DNA from: Siphonodentalium dalli
Lineage: Eukaryota > Mollusca > Scaphopoda > Gadilida > Siphonodentaliidae
DNA: 64,000 nucleotides
Direction of reading: 5' to 3'
NCBI GenBank assembly: GCA_032622095.1
Contig: CP136066.1
Location: 52,792,609 to 52,856,608, forward strand
Part shown: one piece after another, positions 21,201 through 30,834 of the stretch
Layout: every line of letters begins with the position of its first letter
Numbering within the stretch: position 1 is the stretch's first letter
The notes under the pieces: model-generated
What the model was told of the DNA's origin: nothing
What the model saw: the letters and a program-made list of their open reading frames with translations, nothing else
The model's database searches: none
Translations under genes and position numbers: made by a program

Positions 21201-23003
21201 GTCGATTGTGGAAAAAACTTTGGATTTTTGGAGGCGGCTGGAAACTTCGGTAAAAGAGGGGAGGTACCATCGTAATGGGACGGTGATTTTATTTAGCTTT
21301 CTCAGGTCTATACATAGTCTATAATTTTGATTTCCATTAGGATCTACGATTCCCTTACGGATCAATAAGGCAGGGAATGACCAACTCGCGTTTGTAGTTT
21401 TCTTTATAATACCAGCATCTAATAATTTTTGAAGTGCTTTTTCCATGTGTTCGCGTCTATGTAATGGGGTAGGATACGCACGACAAAAGATAGGTTCTGC
21501 ATCTGGTTTGGTATCAACACGCATGACTATTTTATCGCAAAATCCTACCTTATTTGGATCGTTTGTAAACACATCTTGATATTTGGAGACCAGTTCAAGT
21601 AGTTCAATTTTGTGGTGGTCGGGGGCACAGATATCGTCCAATTTGAAAGGTTTCTGGCCAGCCTTAGATATATTTGTTTGATTTTCTATACTAAATACTT
21701 CTTGAGAATCATTCATTTTATTTGTGGTGGGTAGCTTAGCCTTTGTTTGACAGATCTGGTCTGAACTTAGGCCATGTGTTTTCGCAACTATATTACCTTT
21801 AAATATAGACATATACGAGTCTGAATTATTCATGATCATGCCCGGTATATCTCGTTTTGATGCAGAAACTATCCCGTCCATAATGGACACATTAGGTTCA
21901 TCCTTAAATATGCCGATATCGGCGTGACTAACTCCAAGATATGGTGTCTCATACATGTCTGGTGTACCAATTATTTTTGTGTTCACCAATGCACATGAAT
22001 GGGGTGGTAATTTGATATCTTGCCGCGAACGTAGCAATGATGCTATATGTAAATCCTGTAACATGGGAAATGTTTTGTTGCCTACTCTAAATGCATTCAA
22101 ATCGAAATAGAGTCTTACATGTTTGTCTGTTAAAAAATCGCGACCAAAAATCGCTGATCTTGCTATGTTGGGTAATATAAAGAATTTATGTACTAATGAC
22201 ATTGATCCAATTTTGAAGGGCAAATGTATACTGCCGTATACTTGCATATTTTGGCCTGTTGCTGAGGTCAGAATTATTTTTTCTTTTATTAACGGGGGCT
22301 TATTTGGAAGGGAGCGATATACGTCATATTTTAAGCAACTTGTACTTGCCCCAGAGTCAAGTAATGCCCTAATGCGTTGGTTACCAATTTTAATAATTGT
22401 TGAACAAGGCGTTTGCTGTTGCAGTCCTTGTGCAATCTCTGCATGGTATTTGAGTTTAGGTAATGTATGCAATTGCATCTGTTCCGACTGGTTATTTATA
22501 CTTTGACAGTTTTTACTCGGCTCATTATTATTATTATTTTGGTAAACCGTTGCAATTCGATTAGCTTGTCGTTGGTTTCGAGTTTTAGTGTTTACTTCAC
22601 TATTAATGTCCTTTTGTTTGGGAACGATCTTATGTAATCGTTTATTCATATCTGTTCTAACGTGACCAGCGGAATTTCTATTTATAATTGGGGAATGCAC
22701 GTGTTTGTTCGTGCTCGTATCAGCATGATAAGATGTATTAGGTTTCACTTTATTGGCCTGGTCTGAACGATGTCTCTGTTCTTTTATAGTAACATGTGCT
22801 GCTCTGGTGTTTAGGGTACCAGTCGCTGGTTTAGTTGCATAACTACTTAGCTTCTGGTAATTAGGTGGACATTTATTTATGGTCATATGTTTTGACGGTG
22901 TTTTGAATACGGTTTTAGTTTGATATCTCGCGCTCTGATGTGATGTATTATGATGATGATGATTATGATTTTTAGAATGTCCTTGCGGCTTCTTCAAAGA
23001 CAT
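18270..23003 (-). CDS. pol: Gypsy Pol polyprotein: protease, RT, RNase H, integrase
   Basis: An unbroken 1577-codon frame. Residues 1-200 are basic and His/Asn-rich. Retropepsin has LLDSGAS (catalytic D216). Reverse transcriptase spans about 505-715 with FVDD at 661-664 (Gypsy elements usually have YxDD; FVDD is a tolerated variant). RNase H spans about 800-930 with D810, E858 and D885. Integrase has H1071, H1075, C1105, C1108 and D1136, D1197, E1233 (DD35E), then a GPY/F-like module near 1364-1398. There is no chromodomain. The tail (1490-1565) holds three copies of ST-E-x-Y-x-P-[YF]-D. Pol lies in the -1 frame relative to gag; its first ATG is two bases after the gag stop, but a frameshift site just upstream suggests Gag-Pol fusion. 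All catalytic residues are present. Confidence 0.96.
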   Translation of the reverse strand: MSLKKPQGHSKNHNHHHHNTSHQSARYQTKTVFKTPSKHMTINKCPPNYQKLSSYATKPATGTLNTRAAHVTIKEQRHRSDQANKVKPNTSYHADTSTNKHVHSPIINRNSAGHVRTDMNKRLHKIVPKQKDINSEVNTKTRNQRQANRIATVYQNNNNNEPSKNCQSINNQSEQMQLHTLPKLKYHAEIAQGLQQQTPCSTIIKIGNQRIRALLDSGASTSCLKYDVYRSLPNKPPLIKEKIILTSATGQNMQVYGSIHLPFKIGSMSLVHKFFILPNIARSAIFGRDFLTDKHVRLYFDLNAFRVGNKTFPMLQDLHIASLLRSRQDIKLPPHSCALVNTKIIGTPDMYETPYLGVSHADIGIFKDEPNVSIMDGIVSASKRDIPGMIMNNSDSYMSIFKGNIVAKTHGLSSDQICQTKAKLPTTNKMNDSQEVFSIENQTNISKAGQKPFKLDDICAPDHHKIELLELVSKYQDVFTNDPNKVGFCDKIVMRVDTKPDAEPIFCRAYPTPLHRREHMEKALQKLLDAGIIKKTTNASWSFPALLIRKGIVDPNGNQNYRLCIDLRKLNKITVPLRWYLPSFTEVSSRLQKSKVFSTIDISQAYHVIGVLKEHQEKLTMNTDFGLFSFTRAPFGYCNSSATFFTLIHKALEGLSFVDSFVDDLICHSETEALHKQHLKIVFERLREYGLVARLTKSQFYMKEVKFLGHIVSQNGTRPDPAKVKAIQDVPAPTSVKEVRRVLGIFNFYRNYCKYFSDTAASLIKLTARYAKFAWSEECQNAFDTLKQNLLKVPTLAYPDRNRKMILYCDASMHSVGGSLVQPYPENKLETDIKTPEFPICFVSKKLNHSQRNYSTTEREALAIYVCLKKLNFYLEGSDVEIRTDHLPLVSMFQNTQMANKRIQKWFIEISAYNPKLTYIQGSENIAADFCSRVDPTNQQSMSECSVESEEKTPYDIAINDGSLNILDSQKIKNYVKTIGKQKGHTLPDTILISENEQLNVPTNNEEMQKEDHIISDIIRKLKSDKPPEKITKQYILKDGILYYMSVFNEQASERIYVPEKLTKQIISEYHIVGHYGSQRMYHTIRLRYYWPRMFPMIVSFANNCHICKQRNQNTARIPNQMTDIPSRPGEMIAIDLMGKFNPPTASGNSYILTVIDLFSLHKMAYALPTKHAEVVAERLMTQYFTIFGYPACLVSDNGSDVCSEVFKIISNYYVIQHRKTSFYAPFSNGSSERSHRDYNGILAKLTEGNPTSWDLFLNFASEAMNFHVSATTQFSPYFLTFCRHPQINIDKILTPRQKYTGECLIQQLLEKQHFAFQLVKQNMKQVKTKRNENSKGKIPEFPIGSQVYVKNHRQTHKLGMKYDPFWVILKQTGPVSYVIRNQITGSLSKSHAKHLKLATTKWHTPQLQENQKVRKSRFVFPHKSSTQSSDADISNNSNNSDTENENHDTAPLTQLIRQNRVIRDGSDSNEPVPLPEMAHKLIASKREHEKQSFSSTEPYNPYDMLTQNDEAKMYNASSSTEPYNPYDLSTQQLVQQNKRKSKSSCDTYNMSTENYDPFDITTQTDKNSTDEQSMSI

Positions 23004-23018
23004 TCTTACATGTTTAAA
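22974..23018 (-). promoter_or_regulatory. -1 programmed ribosomal frameshift signal at gag/pol junction
   Basis: On the minus strand TTTAAAC (23,018-23,012) sits in gag phase as T TTA AAC, a canonical X XXY YYZ slippery site, nine bases before the gag stop. A 5-base spacer (23,011-23,007) is followed by a 12-bp stem (23,006-22,995 with 22,985-22,974, one G-U pair) and a 9-base loop. After slippage the -1 frame runs openly into pol. The geometry matches known -1 frameshift cassettes; function is inferred. Confidence 0.82.
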
Positions 23019-24211
23019 TAATGTTTGTTATTGGCTATGCGTCTTCGGCAATTTCGTATATCGTGGTTGTTCATCCTACATAGTGTGCAAAACTGGCGTT
23101 TCATTTTATTTGAGAAGTTTGGCCGGTTTGAGTTGTAGTCTATATTGTTTACTCGATCCTGGCGGATGTAATTGCTTTGTTTATTAAAGTTAGTATTCTG
23201 AAAATTGGATGGCATTCTGAATGGGGGGTTTTGCTGATGATTTGCGCGGTGCATTGGTTTGTTAGTTGCATAGCTATTAGATATATTATTGCGCGGTCTC
23301 CATAGTATGGGACGTCGCCTAAAATGGTCAACCTCCATGGGTTGTGGGAAGGAGTCGTGTATTTGGTGTTGTTCATTTGACCTCGATGTTTTATCACCAT
23401 AGCGAAGTTTGAACCTCTGTTTAATGTTCATTTGTTTCATTGCGATCTCTGTGGCACGGTCGAGCGACGTTGGGTCATCTTTAATTAAGGTATATTTGAT
23501 ATGGTCATCGCGTATTCCATCCGCAAAAAATGTTACCAATTGTGTTTGTACCGCCTGTGTATTTATTTCATTAATAAAGGCAGTGTTTGCGAGTGATCGA
23601 ATTCTCTCTGCAAACATAGGTAGTGTTTCCTGGTGTGTTTGTTTTAATGTTCGCAACATGGCCAGAGCCTGTGGTGCGTCACTTATCGCGCTGAAACGGG
23701 ATCGCAACTGCACTTTCAAATCAGGCCATGTGACCGTTAGTGTGCCGTTAACCGTATTGCCATTGATGTATCGTTGCACGAATTCGGAAACAGATGAACG
23801 ACTTGTCTGGGCCGCTATTTTAATTATTGTTTCGTCCTCTGCCCCAAGTGTCGAGGAATATTTCTCAATTTCGTGCATCCAATTTGAAAATTCTGATGGT
23901 TTGCCATCAAATGATGTAACCATTGCGTTCATGCCTATAATGGCAGATACTGTGGCCTGTGAATGGGTGGCGGCAGAAGTTTCACGCATTGTCATGTTAA
24001 ATTGACCTATTTCTCGCGTTAATTGAGATATGAGGGTATTCTGTGTGTCTTGTGCGCTCGGAATTTGAAAGGATGGATTTGGTATATTTATGTCTTGCAT
24101 GTTTGGATTACTGGCCGCGTGTAGGTGGCATTCTCGTTCCATATTGTAAGTTCGATTAAATAAACTATCTTGATTAGAATATTCCACGGATTCGGGTGGC
24201 GGTGGTTCCAT
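23006..24211 (-). CDS. gag: Gypsy Gag polyprotein
   Basis: 401 residues starting at an ATG (MEPPPPES) after a leader of about 550 bases. Residues 95-265 resemble a retrotransposon Gag capsid region, with FxxW (F108, W111) and an alpha-helix-rich pattern. Residues 270-370 are Asn/Arg-rich and basic. One CX2CX4HX4C zinc knuckle lies at 375-388 (C375, C378, H383, C388), so the nucleocapsid function is present. Gag would form the particle and bind the genomic RNA. The frame ends 13 residues after the zinc knuckle, and the last codons overlap the frameshift site into pol. Confidence 0.93.
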   Translation of the reverse strand: MEPPPPESVEYSNQDSLFNRTYNMERECHLHAASNPNMQDINIPNPSFQIPSAQDTQNTLISQLTREIGQFNMTMRETSAATHSQATVSAIIGMNAMVTSFDGKPSEFSNWMHEIEKYSSTLGAEDETIIKIAAQTSRSSVSEFVQRYINGNTVNGTLTVTWPDLKVQLRSRFSAISDAPQALAMLRTLKQTHQETLPMFAERIRSLANTAFINEINTQAVQTQLVTFFADGIRDDHIKYTLIKDDPTSLDRATEIAMKQMNIKQRFKLRYGDKTSRSNEQHQIHDSFPQPMEVDHFRRRPILWRPRNNISNSYATNKPMHRANHQQNPPFRMPSNFQNTNFNKQSNYIRQDRVNNIDYNSNRPNFSNKMKRQFCTLCRMNNHDIRNCRRRIANNKHYLNM

Positions 24212-24499
24212 GAAAGTTAATTAAATCTGCTATCTGTTTTGTTTGAAAATTGTTTGGGGACAAGGGCCATACCACGCGAAAAAAATTTAGGGTGGAATTG
24301 GGTGTTAATAATCAAGCCTCTAACAAGGTGTGAAAACGCACATCTGGCAAAAATGAAAAAGTTTGACTCACCGAATCCAATGAATAACTGACTGTCACAA
24401 CTGTCGAGTGCAAATTGTCTATTTTGTTCTTGTCTTTGGATTATGCTGGAAATGTTTATGTCGTCTTTTCTTCTTTTTCTTCTTCTTTCTCTTCTATGT

Positions 24500-24700
24500 T
24501 ATTTTCTTTTGGTTGCGATGTTCATAAGCAATTTATAAAGTTTCTCTTTGTCTTGGCTGCGATCTTCTTTAGCAATTTATAAAGTTTTCTTTGTCTTGGC
24601 TGCGATCTTCTTTAGCAATTTATAAAGTTTTTCTTTGTTTTGGCTGCAATCTTCTGTAGTAATTTATACATGCTTCTCTTCTTTGTTTGGCTGTGATCGT
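24500..24700 (-). repeat. About 48-bp tandem repeats in the Gypsy element 2 leader
   Basis: Four degenerate copies of a unit containing TTTGTCTTGGCTGCGATCTT and GCAATTTATAAAG (plus strand) lie between the 5' LTR and gag. Internal tandem repeats in this untranslated region may affect packaging or translation; this is inference. Confidence 0.75.
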
Positions 24701-24732
24701 TAGGACTTCGTTGTGTCGTAGTGAGACGCAGA

Positions 24733-24751
24733 ACTGCTTAACGGTACCATT
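24733..24751 (-). promoter_or_regulatory. Candidate primer binding site of Gypsy element 2
   Basis: In element orientation TGGTACCGTTAAGC begins about nine bases after the 5' LTR end. TGG is expected opposite a tRNA 3' CCA. I cannot assign the tRNA, and the offset is larger than usual, so this is tentative. Confidence 0.3.
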
Positions 24752-24758
24752 TCATCTA

Positions 24759-25246
24759 TGTGGAAGAATGAAGTCAGTTCTTGTATATTATTTATTCACA
24801 TCTAATATCAATGTATAGTCAACAGCTTGTGATGGTAAATGATACATAATTGTGAATCAATCATAGATGTCATAGAACGACCGAATGCGTCGCTTATTAA
24901 TTAGCGACCTGATGTTGATGCCTGCCAATTAGTTTGAAGAGCCGAAACTAATTGAAGAGTAGATTAATGTCTGGTTTATATATCGCTAATGACTGGTAGC
25001 CGTCATTATTGCATCTCTTTGTCTGTACTGACCCATGGGTGAACTGGGAATTATTACCAAGACTCCTTCCTTTGTGGTTAGACTTGCATAACCCATAGGT
25101 CGCGGCCTCTTCGAGTATGACCTTGGTAATTTGGTTGGGGTCACTTATAGTTCGATTATATTCTGTCTCCCCCATAGGTAAGATGGATGTTTAGTATGTA
25201 CTATCACGTCACTTGAATAAGAAGGGGTAGGGGTGATTACTCTACT
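24759..25246 (-). repeat. 5' LTR of Gypsy element 2
   Basis: 488 bp, matching 15,588-16,076 apart from about six substitutions and a single-base indel. The first base in element orientation appears mutated (A in place of T); the TATA duplication follows at 25,247. Confidence 0.93.
24975..24982 (-). promoter_or_regulatory. TATA box (TATATAAA) in 5' LTR
   Basis: TATATAAA on the minus strand lies in the 5' LTR, with AATAAA at 24,791-24,796 about 180 bases further on. That order suits a U3-R-U5 arrangement. Confidence 0.55.
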
Positions 25247-25250
25247 TATA

Positions 25251-26270
25251 CTCGGTTTAAATAGGTATATTATATAGGGACGTTTGCTCAATTTTGGTGC
25301 GGACCGATGATAAAAAAAAATCAGAGGTAAATGTCGGCGGGCGGGAGGGCCATTTTTTCAATAATTTTTAAAGAAATTGAACAGTTGCAGCAGCAGCAAA
25401 AAAAGGGTGTACAATTGGCAAATGATGAGGGGCGGCGTGACGTGTAACTAGGATTGAAATTAGATATGCAATTTGGAGATTATTGGATGAGGGATGTTAT
25501 ATTAATTATATTAAAGGGACGAGGGGGCTTAGTTGTCGAAAATATTCATATTTGTTCCAAACACCGTAAACAGAAAAATATTAAAACGCATAGATTTTGG
25601 TTCAAATATATGATCACTATCGCGTAAACATCATGCTCACATAAAGACCTACTAAATTTTACCTAAACAAGAGTCTGATTGTGTTATAGAAGGCAGCACA
25701 ATGCTACTGGCTAATCACACACAAATGGTATAAACGCTCTTTATTATTTCCAAATAAGGAATTGAGCAACAAAGAACGCTCTTTATGTTTACCATCATAA
25801 TATAAAGAAACACCAAGAAAGTAACTTTTTATGCTTTGTTTACATAACAATCGTCAAATTTACGACAATAACATACTGTTTATGAGATATTTCTCATTTG
25901 TATATTAACAAAGTATGTCTATATTTGAATATTATTTTCGTTTGTAGCGGTTTTTGACAGGTGGAAATATGTTCACAGGATACCCACCAAGGCCTTCCGT
26001 ACCTTTAAGGTATACTGCAACTTTTTTTCTTGTCAATAGCAGGATACATAATGCTATTAAGAAGTGACACAAAACACAGAACATTTTTTTTAATTATAAG
26101 TATTGAGCAGTGAGAAATATTTGAGTCGAGGAAACCAGTAACGAAAGGCGATATTAACATGATTTCTGTCAGCGAATAATTGTTTACGTTCCAATGAATA
26201 TTAAAATGTACTGAAAACAAACTGCTAATGGGTGCCAGACTTTCATAAACACAAATTATGTATTAATGGT
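25251..26270. other. Non-coding stretch
   Basis: AT-rich, with no ORF beyond 71 codons and no defined repeat. I see nothing to annotate. Confidence 0.55.
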
Positions 26271-26572
26271 GTAACGACATATTTCGTTCTTAATTGTCTG
26301 AAAAAATAGGGGATGGGGATGTTTGGATCTCTAGTTTAACGACATTTTTCGGTCTTTGTAGTTTAACGACATTTTTCGGTCTTTAATAGTTTAATGACAT
26401 TTTTCGGTCTTTATAATATCTCAAGATATAGGGAGTTTTTGGATCTCTAGTTTAACGACATTTTTCGGTCTTTATAGTTTAACGACATTCTCGGTCTTTA
26501 ATATTTCAAGATATAGGGGCCCTTAGTGGGTATTTGGATCTCTAGTTTAACGACATTTTTCGGTCTTTGATA
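26270..26572 (+). repeat. Short tandem/interspersed repeat, TTTAACGACATTTTTCGGTC unit
   Basis: The unit occurs about six times, some adjacent (26,335-26,410) and others separated by an ATATCTCAAGATATAGGG-type spacer that itself recurs. The arrangement is a two-level repeat. Confidence 0.8.
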
Positions 26573-26637
26573 GCAAAATGGAAGAAGTACATCTTTGGAA
26601 AGATGTGGTGGCCCTAAAAAGGAAAGTTGTTTGGTGA

Positions 26638-27122
26638 TCTTGAAATGCAGTTTTTCTGAACAGTCTTCCTTGATTAAAGTGATGTGAAACACTCCGGCAG
26701 ACAACGGGCAGAGTGATCAAATAGAAATTAAGAATAATCTTTCTCAAAGTAGTTATTTGTTACGAATATTAATCTAAATGGATGATACACAACGTCATTC
26801 TTATATATTAGTTAAATGCAATGACTCTCGATGGCGAAATCATTTTTGTTTAATTATAGCCGATAGTTGCGCCCCGAATCGAGATGTAAATATTTACAAT
26901 TTGGAGTAGTTCAGACGATGTTCTCTATGAAGTGGTGTGGTTTTGTTTGTGGAAATTTTCAGTGATGTTAGTAGAATGATAACATTCCCCAGGTTGGCAA
27001 AGTGCCTGAGCACTAACTTATCAATTTCTCGCACCCGAAAAAGTCCATAACAAGTCCATAATATGTCTTTAAGCATATATATAAATCTCCGAAAACCAAA
27101 ATTCTAAAGCATTAAACGATTT
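26638..27122 (+). repeat. 485-bp tandem duplication, unit 1
   Basis: Begins CTTGAAATGCAGTTTTTCTG and is followed directly by a near-identical copy. Small differences (for example GTTTTGTTTGTGG against GTAGATTTTTTTGG) indicate a recent event. No coding frame is preserved. Confidence 0.9.
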
Positions 27123-27607
27123 CTTGAAATGCAGTTTTTCTGAACAGTGTTCCTTGATTAAAGTGATGTGAAACACTCCGGCAGACACCGGGCAGAGTGA
27201 TCAAATAGAAATTAAGAATAATCTTTCTCAAAGTAGTTATTCGTTACGAATATTAATCCAAATGGATGATACACAACGTCATTCTTATATATTAGTTAAA
27301 TGCAATGACTCTCGATGGCGAAATCATTTTTGTTTAATTTATAGCCGATAGTTGCGCCCCGAATCGAGATGTAAATATTTACAATTTGGAGTAGTTCAGA
27401 CGATGTTCTCTATGAAGTGGTGTGGTAGATTTTTTTGGAAATTTTCAGTGATGTTAGTAGAATGATAACATTCCCCAGGTTGGCAAAGTGCCTGAGCACT
27501 AACTTATCAATTTCTCGAAAAAGTCCATAACAAGTCCATAGTATGTCTTTAAGCATATAATATATAAATCTCCGAAAACAAAAATTCTAAAGCATTAAAC
27601 GATTTGC
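27123..27607 (+). repeat. 485-bp tandem duplication, unit 2
   Basis: Second unit, adjoining the first head to tail. It lacks the CACCCG hexamer present near 27,032 in unit 1. Confidence 0.9.
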
Positions 27608-30137
27608 TATATTTCCAGGGCATATAATTCATCTGATTTTGCGAGAATCCATATATACTTTTTCACGAGAATCCAGGGTAATTTGCGAGAATATTTACGA
27701 GAATCTAGATTTGGATTCTCGCCGAAATATAAGCCCTGATTTCACTCTGAAGTGTGCCTAAATGGCATAAATTGTACCGTGGTTCCCATGTTCGCCAAAG
27801 TGGCATAAATTTATTTCAGGATAATACTAATTTTAGGCATTCATTTATATCACTGATATCAGGACAATAAATAGCCATTTCCATTGCATGGAACAAAGAG
27901 CGTTATTGTTTATCGGTGTTGTTTTTGGAAGTGGTGGTAGTTAAATTTTATACATTTCGACCCCCAATAAGTATTTCCGAACAAATGAATTATTAACAAG
28001 CGTGACATGACATCATTGACGAAGATAATTAACACCGATCTACAAGCAATTAAAGTCTTAAAATGAGCTAAAATTTAACATTTTCTTTAAAAATTTTACA
28101 TTTTTATCTCTCGCGACATAATTGTCACCAATAAAAACAAATTTGATTCATCGTGGAAGTTAGTCGGTGACTATAAATAATGTCACCATTCAACTGAATG
28201 TTGTTGAGCATATTTCAACCAATTTTGGAAGTTTAAATGAATATTTTCTTCACACGCAAAGTAAAATTGACAAATTTCAGGATTTTAGCCTGCTTCGTTG
28301 GGACCAAAATTTGTTGTGCACACTCAAGAAACGTCTACCGACACTCGCTAGGCCAAATTATGCCATGACCATGCTATAAACTTGCTTGAAATTGGCAAAA
28401 CAATGATTTTTTTTGGGTTGAAATATTTACATGGGAATCTCCAGTCCATAGGCATAGAGAACGATTATTTTTCGATAAAAACGAAAATAATGCGAAATGA
28501 AAGTCGGCACTCGTCAGAATGGTGAAGAATAACATACGAGTCTTGTTATATGGGAAAATTTGACCTCATTCGATAAATTAGTCTCGTAATTAAGGAATCA
28601 ATGGCGCTCGGACATGTGGAATTCCGTCGCACTGTTAGTGTTACTGTACATGGCAGGCGCAATTTTGAAATGTAAACACGCATCAAACACGCATCAAATT
28701 TACCTTTTGTGAGAATAACAAAAGCGCAACCTTGATCAAAGTAATACAATACACAACAACACATAGAATAAAACTGATATAAACACGGTATAAGTGAGAA
28801 TAAGACGCGTATTCAGACGTGGAATTTGACAACATTTCTTCGCTTCGACGCTATAAGTATATCTGATCCAGATAACCGAGATGCAGCTATCTGATTTGAA
28901 ACAAATACCAAGCAATAATCTTAACGTTTCATAATCGAACTGCGGACCTGATAATTATCGAAATATGTAGGCGAAATAATTTTTAATTAGTTAATCACAT
29001 GATAGAGACATCAACACACTCTTAAAGACGCAATACAGCGCCATTTAATGTCATTATTTAACTGGGTCGGTGTTTGTTGTAATCATTATTGCTTCGTTTT
29101 TAGTAAGACCATTGTATCTGTTTTGCGCACGTCACTTTCCATATTTGGAATTTCCATATATGGGATTTGTGTTAACCTCAATACCGATCAAGTTATCTTA
29201 GCATAAACATAAAATATATTGTAATTTATGCAACTACGACCCTGGTAACCCTGATAACTAATAAAATATACCGGCCAATTCATTTTAAGATCGTTATTTC
29301 ACTTTGCTTTAGGCATAAATACACTCTTAAACGCACATAAACGACCCATTGGCGTTAAATTAAATATACTCGGTATTTATTAATATTAGTTTTTTATTGC
29401 TCAGTATAGAGTTAGACCCTTGACACCTGTCAATATATTTGGGCTGAATTCATATGATGCGGTATTATTCCTCGAAATAAACAACAAAGCCGTCGTTACT
29501 TCGAAATGTCGTTTGGGTTAACATTTACACAAATCCTCCGTGTGTTCTCCTCAATTGACACACAGGTTCTCAGTCGACACACAGGTTATCCCAGAAACAG
29601 GTGTGAAATAAACAGCCAAGGTTTGGCTGAAATGACAAAACACTTCAATAAAAAATGTTATATTTATTTAAGAAAATACACATGCCGGCAGCGGTCAGAC
29701 ATACCGTAGCGAGGCGACTGAACTCTGTTTTGCAGCTTGCACACTCATTAGAAAAGCGAATGGAAATAAGTTGCATATTCGTCGTCTGCTCTCAGCAGCC
29801 ATCTTTTCATCCCCAGAAATCCCATTTCAGTAATACTCTGTTCTATGTGTATGCGGACTGAATTGTTTTCCTAAGAGTTGTCGGAACTGTACGGAACCCA
29901 TGCTTGCTAGAACTTTTGCCATTTGGGTAACCAGGTAACCAGATATTAGTACTCGGTTAGCCAATTTAGTCATGTCCCATCCAAATGTACTTATCGGGGG
30001 AAAAGATAGATTTATTATGTTACTCCTCGCGTGTATACGTGATACAACACTATTAGCGTGGTTAAAACAAGGGGAGCGGATTTCAAGCTACAGATATACA
30101 AACAGCAGATGTGTTGACCTCGCCAACTTCGTTATCT
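27608..30137. other. Non-coding stretch
   Basis: AT-rich sequence with ORFs of at most about 72 codons and no domain recognised. A small cluster of GCGAGAATCC-like motifs lies at 27,640-27,720, and a doubled ACACAGGTT motif near 29,560-29,600. Confidence 0.55.
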
Positions 30138-30502
30138 CTTATTTGATGGAGTCCACCTCTTCATCTTCTCTGCCCCTTATTTGATGGAGTCCAACTCTTC
30201 ATCTTATCTGCCCATTATTTGATGGAGTCAATGTCTTCATCCTCTCTGACCCTTATTTGACGGAGTCAACCTCTTCATCTTCCTTATTTGATGGAGTCCA
30301 CCTCTTCATCTTCTCTGCCCTTTATTTTATGGAGTCCACCTCTTCATATTCTCCTCCCCATATTTGATGGAGTCCACCTCTTCATCTTCTCTACCCCATA
30401 TTTGATGGAGTCTACCTCTTCATCTTCTCTGCCCCATATTTGATGGAGTCTACCACTCCATCTTCTTTGCCCCATATTTGATGGAGTCTATCATCTTCTC
30501 TG
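30138..30502 (+). repeat. Minisatellite, about 38-bp unit, about 10 copies
   Basis: The unit contains ATTTGATGGAGTCCACCTC followed by TTCATCTTCTCTGCCCC. Copies vary in length and sequence, and one is truncated near 30,280. The period is not a multiple of three, so it does not encode a repeated peptide. Confidence 0.88.
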
Positions 30503-30599
30503 TGATCCGTACTAAGCGCGTAGTTATGTCTTGTGTATCTTTGTTGCACTATTTAATCGATAGCTATAATTATTTTAAGAAAGTGATTTCATACGTTCA

Positions 30600-30645
30600 C
30601 TCCATTTTAATATGATCATACACAAGCGTAATTAACGAACCATAC
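30600..30645 (-). repeat. Lone diverged monomer of the 84-bp satellite
   Basis: The reverse complement contains TGGTTCGTTAATTACGCT followed by a GATCATATTA segment, matching part of the satellite at 35.7-36.9 kb. Confidence 0.55.
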
Positions 30646-30834
30646 TGTAGGGGTTGCTGCTGTATGTAGCGTTTAATACGCAATACGCAATTAAGATTAA
30701 GCGCAATAATGAGTATCTAATTGCGCTTAAGCGCAATAAGAATATTCCTTATAGCGCTTAAACGCAATTATATTCCTTATTGATCTTAAGTGCAATAAGA
30801 TCTTCTCCTATTTCGCTTAAGTGCAATTATATAT

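Larger units (their letters stand above)
15588..25246 (-). mobile_element. Complete Ty3/Gypsy LTR retrotransposon 2
   Basis: The element is 9.66 kb on the minus strand: 5' LTR at 24,759-25,246, leader, gag, pol, a 2.2-kb region after pol, polypurine tract and 3' LTR at 15,588-16,076. TATA occurs directly outside both LTRs (15,584-15,587 and 25,247-25,250), giving a 4-bp target duplication. Domain order protease, RT, RNase H, integrase is that of Gypsy rather than Copia. The LTRs differ by about six substitutions and one indel in 489 bases, and gag and pol are open throughout, so the insertion is young and possibly competent. Confidence 0.95.

Noticed and set aside
23409-24005. 198-codon plus-strand ORF opposite gag
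   Set aside because: Antisense shadow of gag, which has the zinc knuckle and an element context. Likewise 18,197-18,831, 19,641-19,880 and 22,123-22,506 are shadows of pol.
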